Source: Neodontobutis hainanensis
Taxonomy: Eukaryota > Chordata > Actinopteri > Gobiiformes > Odontobutidae
Assembly: GCA_024349245.1 (NCBI GenBank)
Contig: JALDNG010002861.1
Location: 1 to 64,000 of the forward strand
Length of the DNA stretch: 64,000 nt
Direction of reading: 5' to 3'
Below are positions 12,985 through 25,190 of the stretch, in pieces. How positions within the stretch are numbered: the stretch's first letter is position 1; every line of letters starts with the position of its first letter. The notes under the pieces were generated by a model. It saw only the letters and a program-made list of their open reading frames with translations. It did not search any database and had not been told where the DNA came from. Position numbers and translations under genes: made by a program.

Positions 12985-15900
12985 ACTGTAGACCTGCAGT
13001 AGAACAGACCGTAGATGAGCAGTAGTACAAACATTAGACTTGCATTAGAAAAGACTGTAGATGTGCATTAGAACAGACTTTAAAAGTGCAGTAGTATAGA
13101 CTGTAGATATGCAGTAGAACAGACTGTAGAAGTTTATCAGAACAGACTGTAGACGTGCAGAAGAACAGACTGTAGGTGAGCAGTAGTACAAAATGTAGAC
13201 TTTCATTAGAACAGACTGTAGATGTGCATTAGAACAGACTGTATATGAGCAGTAAAACAGACTGTAGAGGTGCAGTAGAACAGACTGCAGTAGAGCAGAA
13301 GTACAGACTGTAGACTTGCATTAGAAATGACTGTAAACATCCAGTAAAACAGACTGACAATGTGCAGAAGAATAGACTAGGTGCAGTACTACAGACTGTA
13401 CATGAGCATTAGAACAGACTGTATATGAGTATTAGAAAACACTGTAGACATGCTTTAGAACAGACTCTAGAGGTGCAGTTTAACAGATTGTGGACGAGCA
13501 TTAGAACAGACTGTATATGAGTATTAGAAAACACTCTAGACATGCTTTAGAACAGACTGTAGAAGAGCAGTAGTTCAGACTGTAGACAAGCATTAGAACA
13601 AACTGTATATTTGAATTAGAAAACACTATAGACATGCTTTAGAACAGACTGTAGAGGTGCAGTTTAACAGACTGTAGACGAGCATTAGAACAGACTGTAT
13701 TTGAGTATAAGAAAACACTCTAGACATGCTTTGGAACAGACTGTAGAGGTGCAGTAATACAGACTGTAGACGAGCATTAGAACAGTCTGTAGAAGTGCAG
13801 TATTACAGACTGTAGATGTGCAGTAGAACAGACTGTAGACATTTATTAGAAGAGATTTTAGACCTGCAGTAGAACAGACCGTAGATGAGCAGTAGTAAAG
13901 ACTGTAGACTTGCATTAGAACAGACTGTAGATGTGCATTAGAACAGACTGTAGATGTGCAGTAAAAAGACTGTAGAAGTGCAATAGAACAGACTGCAGTA
14001 GAGCAGAGGTACAGACTGTAAAATGGCATTAGACCAGACTGTAGAAGTGCAGTTGAACAGACTGTAGACTTGCAGTTAAACAGACTTCAGAGCAGCAGTA
14101 GTACAGATTCTAGATTGGCTTTAGAACTGACTGTAGACGTCCAGTAGAACAGACTGTAGATGTGCATTAGAACAGACTGTAGATGTGCATTAGAAGAGAC
14201 TGTAGACCTTTAATAAAACCAACTAGAGTCGTGCAGTAGAACAGACTGTAGAAGAGCAGTAGAAGAGACAGTGGACTTGCAGTTGAACAGACTGTAGATG
14301 TGCATTAGAACAGACTGTAGATGTGCAGTAGAACAGAATTTAGACTTGCAGTAGAACAGACTGTAGAGCAGCAGTAGTACAGACTCTAGACTGGCATTAG
14401 AACAGACTGTAGACCTGCAGTAGAATAGACTGTAGAGGAGAAGTAGAACAAACTGTAGAGGTGGAGTAGTAAAGACTTTTATTGGGCATTAGAACAGACT
14501 GTATTCGAGCAATAGAACAGACTATAGATGTGCAGTAGTACAGACTGCATTAGAACAGACTGTGGACGAGTATTTGAAGAGACTATATACGTGTATAGAA
14601 CAGACTGTAGATGTCCAGTAAAACAGACTAATGATGCTGCAGAAGAATAAAATTTAAAGGTCCGTTAGTAGAGACTGTAGGCGAGCATTAGAACAGACTG
14701 TGTATGAGTATTAGAATAGACTGTAGACATGCTTTAGAACAGACTGTAGAGGTGCAGTAGTACAGACTGTAGATGTGCATTAGAAGAGACTGTAGACCTT
14801 TAATAAAACCGACTAGAGTCGTGCAGTAGAACAGACTGCAGAAGAGCAGTAGAAGAGACAGTGGACTTGCAGTTGAACAGACTGTAGATGTGCATTAGAA
14901 CAGACTGTAGATGTGCAGTAGAACAGAATGTAGACTTGCAGTAGAACAGACTGTAGAGCAGCAGTAGTACAGACTTTAGACTGGCATTAGAACAGACTGT
15001 AGACCTGCAGTAGAACAGACTGTAGAGGAGAAGTAGAACAAACTGTAGAGGTGGAGTAGTAAAGACTTTTATTGGGCATTAGAACAGACTGTATTCGAGC
15101 AATAGAACAGACTATAGATGTGCAGTAGTACAGACTGCATTAGAACAGACTGTGGACGAGTATTTGAAGAGACTATATACGTGTATAGAACAGACTGTAG
15201 ATGTCCAGTAAAACAGACTAATGATGTTGCAGAAGAATAAAATTTAAAGGTCCGTTAGTAAAGACTGTAGACGAGCATTAGAACAGACTGTGTATGAGTA
15301 TTAGAATAGACTGTAGACATGCTTTAGAACAGACTGTAGAGGTGCAGTAGTACAGACTGTACACGAGCAGTAGTACAGACTGTAGACTTGCATTAGAACA
15401 GACTGTAGATGTGCATTAGAACAGAATGTAGACATACAATAGAACAGACGTAGAGGTGCAGTTTAACAGACTACAGACATGCAGTTGAACAGACTTCAGA
15501 GCAGCAGTAGAACAAACTCTAGACTGGCTTTAGAACAGACTGTAGACGTGCAGTAGAACAGACTGTATATGAGCAGTAAAACAGACTGTAGATGTACATT
15601 AGAACAGACTGTAGAAGTGCAGTAGTACAGACTATAGATGTGCAGTAGAACAGACTGTAGACGTTTATTACAACAGACTGTAGACCTGCAGTAGAACAGA
15701 CCGTAAATGAGCAGTAGTACAGACTGTAGACTTGCATTAGAACAGACTGTAGATGTGCATTAGAAACAGACTTAGTTGAGACTGTAGATGTGCAGTAGTA
15801 CAGACTGTAGACGAGCATTAGAACAGACTGTATATGAGTATTAGAAAATACTGTAGACATGCTTTAGAACAGATTGTAGAGGTGCAGTAATACAGACTGC

Positions 15901-17780
15901 AGATGAGCATTAGAACAGATTTTAGAAGTGCAGTAGTACAGACTGTAGATGAGCAGTAGCACAGACTGTAGACTTGCATTAGAACAGACTGTTGATGAGC
16001 ATTAGAATAGACTTTAGAAGTACAGTAGTAATGACTGTAGAAATGCAGTAGAATAGACTATAGACGTTTATAAAAAAGACTGTAGACGTGCAGTAGAACA
16101 AAATGCGGTAGAGCAGAGGTACAGACTGTAAAGTAGCATTATAAGAGACTGTAGACGTACAATAGAACAGACTGTAGACGAGCGTTAGAACAGACTGTAT
16201 ACGTCCATTAGAACAGACTGTAGATGTGCATTAGAAAAGACTGACGATGTGCAGAATAATAGACTGTAGAGGTGCAGTTGTTAAAACTTTACACGAGCAT
16301 TAGAACAGACTGTACATTAGTATTAGAAAAGACTGTAGACATGCTTTACAACAGACTGTAGAGGTGAAGTAGTACAGACTGTAGACAACCACTAGAACAA
16401 ACTGTAGATGTGCGGTAGAAGAGACTGTAGAGGTGCTGTGGTACAGAATGTTGAATATTATTAGAAGAGACTGTAGGCATGCAGTAGAACAGAGTCTAGA
16501 CAATTATTAGAACAGACTGTAGACTTCCACAAGCACACACTGTAGATGTGCATTAGAAAAGACTGTAGACATTTATTAATACAGACTATAGTCGTGCAGT
16601 AGAACAGACTGTAGAAGTGCAGTAGAATAGACTGCAGTAGAGCAGTTGTACAGACTGTAGATGTGTAGTAGAACAGACTGTAGACGTTTCTCAGAACAGA
16701 CTGTAGACGTGCAATAGAACAGACTGTAGATGAGCAGTAGTACAGACTATAGACTTGCATTAGAATAGACTGTAGATGTGCATTAGAACAGACTGTAGAC
16801 GTGCAGTTGAACAGACTATAGATGTGCATTTGAACTGATGTCAGAGCAGCAGTTGTACAGACTCTAGATTGGCTTTAGAACAGACTGTAGATGAGCTTTA
16901 GAACAGGCTGTAAACGTCCAGTAGAACAGACTGACAATTAGAACAGATTGTAGATATGCAGTAAAACAGACTGTAGACGGGCAGGTGAACAGAAATCAGA
17001 GCAGCAGTAGTACAGACTCTAGAATTACCTTAGAACAGACTGTAAACGAGCAATAGAAATGACTGTAAACGTCCGTAGAACAAACTGACAATGTGCAAAA
17101 GAATAGACTCTAGAGCTGCAGTAGTACAGACTGTAGATGAGCAAATGAACAGACTGTATATGAGTTTTAGAAAACACTGTAGACATGCATTTATAAAAGA
17201 CTGTAGAGGTGCAGTAATACAGACTGTAGACAAGCATTAGAACAGACTGTAGAAGTGCAGTAGTACAGACTGTAGAGGTGCAGTTGAACAGACTGTAGAC
17301 GTGCAGTTGAACAGACTTCAGAGCAGAATTAGTACAGACTGTAGATTGTATAACAGACTGACAATTAGAACAGATTGTAGATGTGCAGTAAAACGGACTG
17401 TAGACATGCAGTAGAATAGAATGCAGTAGAGCAATAGTACAGACTGTAAAATGGCATTAGATCAGACTGTAGACATGCAGTAGAACAGACTGTAGAGGTG
17501 CAGTTGTACAGACTGTAGATGAGCATTAGAACAGACTGTTGATGTGCAGTAGAAAAGACTGTAGACGTACAATAGAACAGACTGTAGATGAGCATTAGAA
17601 CAGAATGTAGGCGTCCATTAGAACAGACTGTAGATGTGCAGTAGTAAAGACTAAAGACCTGCATAAGAATAGACTGTGGACGAGCATTAGAACAGACTGT
17701 AGATGTGCTTTAGTACAGACTGTAGAGGTGCAGTAATACAGACAGTAGACGAGCATTAGAAGAGACAGTAGAAGGGCAAT
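12985..17780 (-). repeat. 23-bp satellite array, minus orientation (block 2b)
   Basis: Continuation of the minus-oriented satellite after the SINE. A 590-bp tandem duplication is visible: 'TGTAGACCTTTAATAAAACC' at 14201 and again at 14791, with the following several hundred bases matching closely, including the variant AATTTAAAGGTCCG. The block ends near 17780, where AGGGCAATAATAA passes into ATGTCGACATTCTG in plus orientation. Confidence 0.93.
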
Positions 17781-18840
17781 AATAAATGTCGACATTCTGT
17801 ACTACTGCACCTCAATAGTCTTTTCTACTGCACATCTACAGTCTGAAGTACTGCACTTCTACAGTCTGTTTTAATGCTTGTCTACAATCTATACAACTGC
17901 ATCTCTACAGTCTGTTCTAAAGCATTTCTACAGTGTTTTCTAATACTCATATAGAGTATGTTCTAATGCTCATCTACAGTCTGTAGTAATGCACCTCTAG
18001 AGTCTATTCTTCTGCACATTGTCTGTTCTACTAGACGTTTATAGTAATTTCTAATGCTTGTCTACAGTCTGTTCTACTGCACAACTATTGTCTATTTTAA
18101 TAATTGTCTACAGTCTCTTCTAATGCACATCTACAGTCTGTTCTAATGCACATCTACAGTCTGTTCAACTGCACCTCTACAGTCTGTTCTATTGCACGTC
18201 TACAGTCTGTTCTACTGCACGACTATAGTCTATTTTTAATAAACGTCTACAGTCTTTTCTAAAGCACATCTACAGTCTGTCCGACTGCAGGTATACAGTC
18301 TGTTCTAATAAACGTCTACATTCTGTTCTACTGCACATCTACAGTCTGTACTACTGCACTTCTACAGTCTGTATAATGCTCGTTTGCAGTCTGTATTACT
18401 GCACCTCAACAGTTTGTTCTACTGCACATCTACAGTCTGTTCTACTGCATGTCTACAGTCTGTTCTAATGCCAGTTTACAGTCTTTACTACTGCTCTACT
18501 GCAGTTTATTTTACTGCACGTCTACAGTCTGTTTTTCTGCACATCTACAATCTGTTCTAATTGTTAGTCTGTTCTACTGGACTTTACAGTCTGTTCTAAT
18601 GCTCGTCCACCGTCTGTTCTAATGCAGGTCTTTAGTGTGTTCTACTGCTCGTCTACAGTCTGTTCTATTGTACGTCTTTAGTCTGTTCCAATGCACATCT
18701 ACAGTCTGTTCAACTGCACGTCTACTGTCTGTTCAACTGCATCTCAACAGTCTGTTCTAATGCCAGTTTACAGTCTGTACCTCTGCTCTACTGCAGTCTG
18801 TTCTACTGCACGTTTACAGTCTGTTTTACTGCACATCTAC
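17781..18840 (+). repeat. 23-bp satellite array, plus orientation (block 3)
   Basis: Plus-oriented monomers beginning with 'gtcgacattctgtactactgc', a variant also found in the other plus blocks. Parts of this block resemble 21120-21870. It ends at 18840 in 'ctgcacatctac', after which the sequence is no longer repetitive. This is the only minus-to-plus junction at which two satellite arms abut directly. Confidence 0.92.
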
Positions 18841-19536
18841 TGTTATGTCAATTCAAGGTACAAGTTGTCCTGACCACTCAGCCTATTTTTACTCAAATTA
18901 CTAAGAGCACTCCCAAACTGCAGGGGCAACCACGCATCAAAAGGTTATGGAACCAACTTCCAGGAAGTGCTCTTGGGACCATAATTACCAGCGCACACAC
19001 AGAGTGCATGGCAGTTGAAATGTTTGGTAAAAGCTCAGTTGGCCATCTCACTTGTTCCTGAGGAAAAGAAACTTTGACCACAGCTCCTGATTATCCAAGG
19101 ACACAACTGGTAGGACAAAAGTGGACTGTGTGTTTGTTTGTGTTGAGTTAAGACTTTTGTATGATTTTGTTTGCTTGGTTGTAATGTCCAATTTAAATCA
19201 AATAGTGAATACTTTATGTGAACATTACTCTAAGCATGTGTATTGTTTAAATTATATAAGTTTAATTAGAGACCATAGGTTAATTAAAATGACTGTTTGG
19301 TTTGACATTTACTATTTGAGGAAGTGTTATTGAGTTATTTGTGATTTATTTGCAACTAATTTCTGCTTTGGTTTGTATATTTTAAAGGTTATCAACCTAT
19401 TCTGTTCCACCCGATCATCTTTAGGAAAAAAAGAAAAAGAAAGAACAGTTTTGAGTTGTCCTTTGCATTCATCAGAGATAAAGCAGTTTTCAAGTTTGGG
19501 CAGAGCTGTAGTCAGTTAAAAACACACATAACTTGA
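18841..19536. other. Non-satellite spacer between satellite modules
   Basis: About 700 bp of AT-rich sequence with no monomers. Short open frames (18893-19081 minus and 19121-19333 plus) show no recognisable domain and are not called. A purine run lies at about 19421-19445. The last 102 bp are duplicated at the start of the window, so this spacer is part of the duplicated module rather than unique DNA. I recognise no transposon ends in it. Confidence 0.7.
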
Positions 19537-22500
19537 CATCTACAGTCTGTTCTAATGCAAGTCTACAGTCTGTACTACTGCTCATCTACAGTTTGTTTTA
19601 CTGCACATCTACAGTCTGTACAACTGCACCTCTACAGTCTGTTCTAATGCCAGTTTACAGTCTGTACTATTGCTCTAATGCAGTCTGTTCTACTGCATAA
19701 CTACGGTCTGTTTTACTGCACATCTACAGTCTGTTCTAATGCACATCTACAGTCTTTTCTAATGCATGTCTACAGTCTGTTCTACTGCATGTTTACAGTC
19801 TGTTCTACAGCGCATCTTAAGTCTGTTCTACTGCACGTCTTCAGTCTGCTCTATTGCAAGTCTACAGTCTGTTTTACTGCACATCTACAGTCTGTTCTAA
19901 TGCACATATACAGTCTGTTCCTATGCAAGTATACAGTATGTACTACTGCTCAACTACAGTCTGTTCTACTGCACGTCTACAGTCTGTTCTACTGCACCTC
20001 TACAGTCTGTTGTAAAGCATTTCTATTAGTGTTTTCTAATACTCATATACAGTCTGTTCTAATGCTCATCTACAGTCAACTACTGCACCTCTACAGTCTG
20101 TTGTAAAGCATGTCTACAGTGTTTTCTAATACTCATATACAGTCTGTTCTAATGCTCGTCTACAGTCTGTACTACTGCACCACTACAGTCTATTCTTCTG
20201 CACATGGTCAGTCTGTTCTACTGGACATTTACAGTCTGTTCTAATGCTCGTCTACAGTCTTTTCTACTGCACGTCTTCTGTCTGTTCTAATAATTGTCTA
20301 CATTCTGTACTACTGCTTCTTACAGTCTATACTACTGCACATCTATAGTCTGTTCTATTGCTCGAATATCGTCTGTTCTATTACCCAATAACAGTCTTTA
20401 CTACTCGACCTCTACAGTTTGTTCTACTGTTCCTCTACAGTCTGTTCTAATGCTCGTCTACAGTTTGTACAACTAGACCTCTACAGTCTGTTCTAAAGCA
20501 TGTCTGCAGTGTTTTCTAATACTCATATACAGTCTGATCTCTAGAATCTATTATTCTGCACATTGACAGGCTGTTCTACTAGGCGTTTACAGTCTATTCT
20601 AATGATCGTCTACAGTCTGTTCTACAGCCAATCTAGAGTCTGTACTACTGCTGCTCTGAAGACTGTTCAACTGCACGTCTACAGTCTGTTGAACTGCACC
20701 TCTACAGTCTGTTCTATTGTACATCTACAGTCTGTTCTAATGCACATCTACAGTCTGTTCTAATGCAAGTCGACAGTCTGAACTACTACTTGTCTAGAGT
20801 CTGTACTACTGCACCTCTACAGTCTGTTCTAAAATTATGTCTACAGTCTATTCTAATACTCATATACAGTCTGTTCTATTTCTCGTGTACAGTCTGTAGT
20901 AATGCACCTTTAAAGTCTATTCTTCTGCAGCATCATCAGTCTGTTCTACTGCAAGTCTACAGTCTGTTCTAATAATTGTCTACAGTCCGTTCTACTGCAC
21001 GTCTACAGTCCTTTCTAATAATTGTCGACAGTCTATAACACTGCAGCTCTACAGTCTCTTCTACTGCACATCTACAGTCTGTTCTAATGCTCGTCTATAG
21101 TCTGAACAACTGCACCTCTACAGTCTGTTCTACTGCACGACTATAGTCTGTTTTAATAAACGTCTACAGTCTTTTCTAATGCACATCTACAGTCTGTTCT
21201 ACTGCAGGTATACAGTCTGTTCTAATAAACGTCTACATTCTTTTCTACTGCACATCTACAGTCAATACTACTGCACTTCTACAGTCTGTATAATGCTCGT
21301 TTGCAGTCAGTATTACTGCACCTCAACAGTCTGTTCTACTGCACATCTACAGTCTGTTCTACTGCTTGTCTACAGTCTGTTCTACTGCACGACTATTGTC
21401 TGTTTTAATAATTGTATACAGTCTCTTCTAATGCACATCTACAGTCTGTTCTAATGCACATCTACAGTCTGTTCAACTGCACCTCTACAGTCTGTTCTAT
21501 TGCACGTCTACAGTCTGTTCTACTGCGACTATAGTCTATTTTAATAAACGTCTACAGTCTTTTCTAATGCACATCTACAGTCTGTTCTACTGCAGGTATA
21601 CAGTCTGTTCTAATAAACGTCTACATTCTGTTCTACTGCATATCTACAGTCTGTACTACTGCACTTCTACAGTCTGTATAATGCTCGTTTGCAGTCTGTA
21701 TTACTGCACCTCAACAGTCTGTTCTACTGCACATCTACAGTCTGTTCTACTGCTTGTCTACAGTCTGTTCTACTGCATGACTATTGTCTGTTTTAATAAT
21801 TGTCTACAGTCTCTTCTAATGCACATCTACAGTCTGTTCTAATGCACATCTACAATCTGTTCTATTGGAGGTCTACAGTCTGTTCTAATAATTGTCTAGA
21901 GTCCGTTCTACTGCACATCTACTGTCTGTTCTAATAATTATCAACATTCTGTACTACTGCACATCTACAGTCTGTTCTAATGCACATCTACAGTCTGTTC
22001 TAATGCAAGTCTACAGTCTGTACTACTGCTCATCTACAGTCTGAACTACTGCACGTCTACAGTCTGTACAACTGCACCTCTACAGTCTGTTCTACTGCAT
22101 GTCTACAGTCTGTTCTAATGCCAGGTTACAGTCTGTACCACTGCTCCACTGCAGTTTATTCTACTGCACGTCTACAGTCTGTTTTACTCCACATCTATAG
22201 TCTGTTCTAATGCACATCTACATTATGTTCTAATGCAAGTCTACAGTCTGTTCTACTGCATGTCTATAGTCTGTTTAACTGCACATCTACAATCTGTTCT
22301 AATTGTCAGTCTGTTCTACTGGACATTTACAGTCTATTCTAAAGCCAATTTAGAGTCTGTACTACTGCAGCTCTGAAGCCTTTTAAATTGCACGTCTACA
22401 GTTTGTTCAACTGCATCTCTACAGTCTGTTCTATTGTCTACAGTCTGTTCTACTGCACGACTATAGTCTCTTTAATAAACGTTCACAGTCTTTTCTAATG

Positions 22501-25190
22501 CACATCTACAGTTTGTTCTGCTGGATGTCTACAGTCTGTTCTAATAATTGTCTAGATTCTGTTCTACTGCATGTCTACAGTCTGTTTTAATAATTGTCAA
22601 CATTCTCTACTAATGCACTTCTACAGTCTCTTCTACTGCACATCTACAGTTTGTTCTAATGGTCCTCTACAGTCTCTTTTTTGTCAGTCTTTTCTACTGG
22701 TCGTTTACAGTCTGTTCTAAAGCTCATCTACAGTCTGTTCTAAATCCAATCTAGAGACTGTACAACTGCTTCTCTAAAGTCTGTTCAACAGCACCTCTAC
22801 AGTCTGTTTAACTGCACCTCTACAGTCTGTTCTAATGCACATCTACAGTCTGTTCTAATGCAAGTCTATAGTCTGTACTACTGCTCATCTACGGTCTGTT
22901 CTAGTGCACGTCTACAGTCTGTTCTAATAAACTACAGTCTATAGTCTGTTCTAATGCTCGCTCATAGTCTGTTCTAATGCACGTCTTTAGTCTGTACTAC
23001 TGCACATCTACAGTCTTTTCTACTGGACGTCTACAGTCTGTTAAAATGCTTGTCTACAGTCTGTTCTATTGTATGTCTACAGTCTGTTCTAATGAACATC
23101 TACAGTCTGTTCAACTGCACGTCTACAGTCTTTTAACTGCACCTCAAAAGTCTGTTCTAATGCCAGTTTACAGTCTGTACCTCTGCTCTATTGCAGTCTG
23201 ATCTACTGAACGTCTACAGTCTGTTTTACTGCACATCTACAGTCTGTTCTAATGCAAGTCTACAATCTGTACTACTGCTCATCTACAGTCTGTTCTACTG
23301 CACATCTACAGTCTGTTCTAAAATTGTCTACAGTCAGTTCTAAAGCCAATCTATAGTCTGTACTACTGCTGCTCTGAAGTATTTTCAACTGCACGTCTAC
23401 AGTATCTTTAACTGCACCTTTACAGTGTGTTCTATTGTACGTCTACAGTCTGTTCTACTGCACGATTATAGTCTGTTTTAATAAACGTCTACAATCTCTT
23501 CTAATGCACATCTACAGTCTGTTCTACTGAATGTCTACAGTCTGTTCTAATAATTGTCAACATTCTGTACTACTGCACCTCTACAGTCTCTTATACTGCA
23601 CATCTACAGTGTCTTCTAATGCTCGTGTAAAGTCTCAACTACTGCATCTCTACAGTCTATTCTTCTGCACATCGTCAGTCTATTCTACTGCACATCTACA
23701 GTCTGTTCTAATACACATTTACAGTCTGTTCCTATGCAAGTATACAGTCTGTACTACTGCTCAACTACAGTCTGTTCTACTGCACGTCTACAGTCTGTTC
23801 TACTGCACCTCTACAGTCTGTTGTAAAGCATTTCTATTAGTGTTTTCTAATACTCATATACAGTCTGTTCTAATGCTCATCTACAGTCAACTACTGCACC
23901 TCTACAGTCTGTTGTAAAGCATGTCTACAGTGTTTTCTAATACTCATATACAGTCTGTTCTAATGCTCATCTACAGTCTGTACTACTGCACCACTACAGT
24001 CTATTCTTCTGCACATCGTCAGTCTGTTCTACTGGGACGTTTACAGTCTGTTCTATTGCTCGTCTACAGTCTTTTCTACTGCACGTCTTCTGTCTGTTCT
24101 AATAATTGTCTACATTCTGTACTACTGCTTCTTACAGTCTATACTACTGCACATCTACAATCTGTTCTACTGCATGTCTACAGTCTGTTCTAATAATTGT
24201 CTACAGTCTCTTCTACTGCACATCTACAGTCTGTTCTAATGCATGTCTATAGTCTGTTCAAATGTTCGTCCACAGTCTGATCTAATGCAGTACGACCACA
24301 CATCTATAGTCTGTTCTATTGCTCGAATATCGTCTGTTCTATTACCCAATAACAGTCTTTACTACTCGACCTCTACAGTTTGTTCTACTGTTTCTCTACA
24401 GTCTGTTCTAATGCTCGTCTACAGTTTGTACATCTAGACCTCTACAGTCTGTTCTAAAGCATGTCTACAGTGTTTTCTAATACTCATATACAGTCTGATC
24501 TAATGCTCATCTACAGTCTGTACTACTGCACCTCTAGAATCTATTATTCTGCACATTGACAGTCTATTCTACTAGACGTTTACAGTCTATTCTAATGATC
24601 GTCTACAGTCTGTTCTACAGCCAATCTAGAGTCTGTACTACTGCTGCTCTGAAGACTGTTCAACTGCACGTCTACAGTCTGTTGAACTGCACCTCTACAG
24701 TCTGTTCTAATGCACATCTACGGTCTGTTCTAATGCAAGTCGACAGTATGTACTACTACTTGTCTAGAGTCTGTACTACTGCACCTCTACAGTCTGTTCT
24801 AAAATCATGTCTTCAGTCTATTCTAATACTCATATACAGTCTGTTCTATTTCTCGTGTACAGTCTGTAGTAATGCACCTTTAAAGTCAATTCTTCTGCAG
24901 CATCTACAGTCCGTTCTAATTCTCGTCTACAGTCTGAACAACTGCACCTCTACAGTCTGTTCTAAAGCATGTCTAGAGTATTTTCTAATACTCATATATA
25001 GTCTGTTCTAATGCTAGTCTATAGTCTGAACTACTGCTCCTCTACAGTCTGTTCTAAAGCATGTCTAGAGTGTTTTCTAATACTCATATACAGTCTGTTC
25101 TAATGCGCGTTTACAGTCTTTACTAGTGCATCTCTACAGTCTATTCTTCTGCACATTGTCAGTCTGTTCTACTGGACGTTTACAGTCTGT
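19537..25190 (+). repeat. 23-bp satellite array, plus orientation (block 4)
   Basis: Plus-oriented 23-bp monomers. The first part matches block 1 at an offset of 19,434 bp. The 591 variant recurs at 20025 and again at 23836, so the block-1 segment is present twice here. A 388-bp tandem duplication is visible (frames beginning at 21179 and 21567 with nearly the same translation). The block ends in the same orientation junction as block 1. Apparent proteins such as 19678-20106, 23531-23917 and 24556-25011 are the 23-residue repeat cycle only. Confidence 0.95.
25182..25190. other. Satellite orientation switch (plus to minus), junction 2
   Basis: ACAGTCTGT again forms the turning point. The following bases AGACCTGCAGTAGAACAG are identical to those after 2193, and variant monomers on both sides match junction 1 (offset 22,997 bp). 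This is a duplicate of one ancestral inversion event, not an independent one. Confidence 0.9.

Noticed and set aside
103..18840. CRISPR array, because of regularly spaced short repeats
   Set aside because: There are no unique spacers between constant repeats; the whole 23-bp unit repeats with drift, and the context is eukaryotic.
121..25011. Many plus-strand frames of 60-183 codons with repeated YSLF/STVCS/LQSVLM peptides, as possible Cys-rich repeat proteins
   Set aside because: They are products of a stop-poor 23-bp monomer. They start and stop by monomer variation, share the same cycle in all forward frames, and lack any non-repeat flank, signal peptide or promoter.
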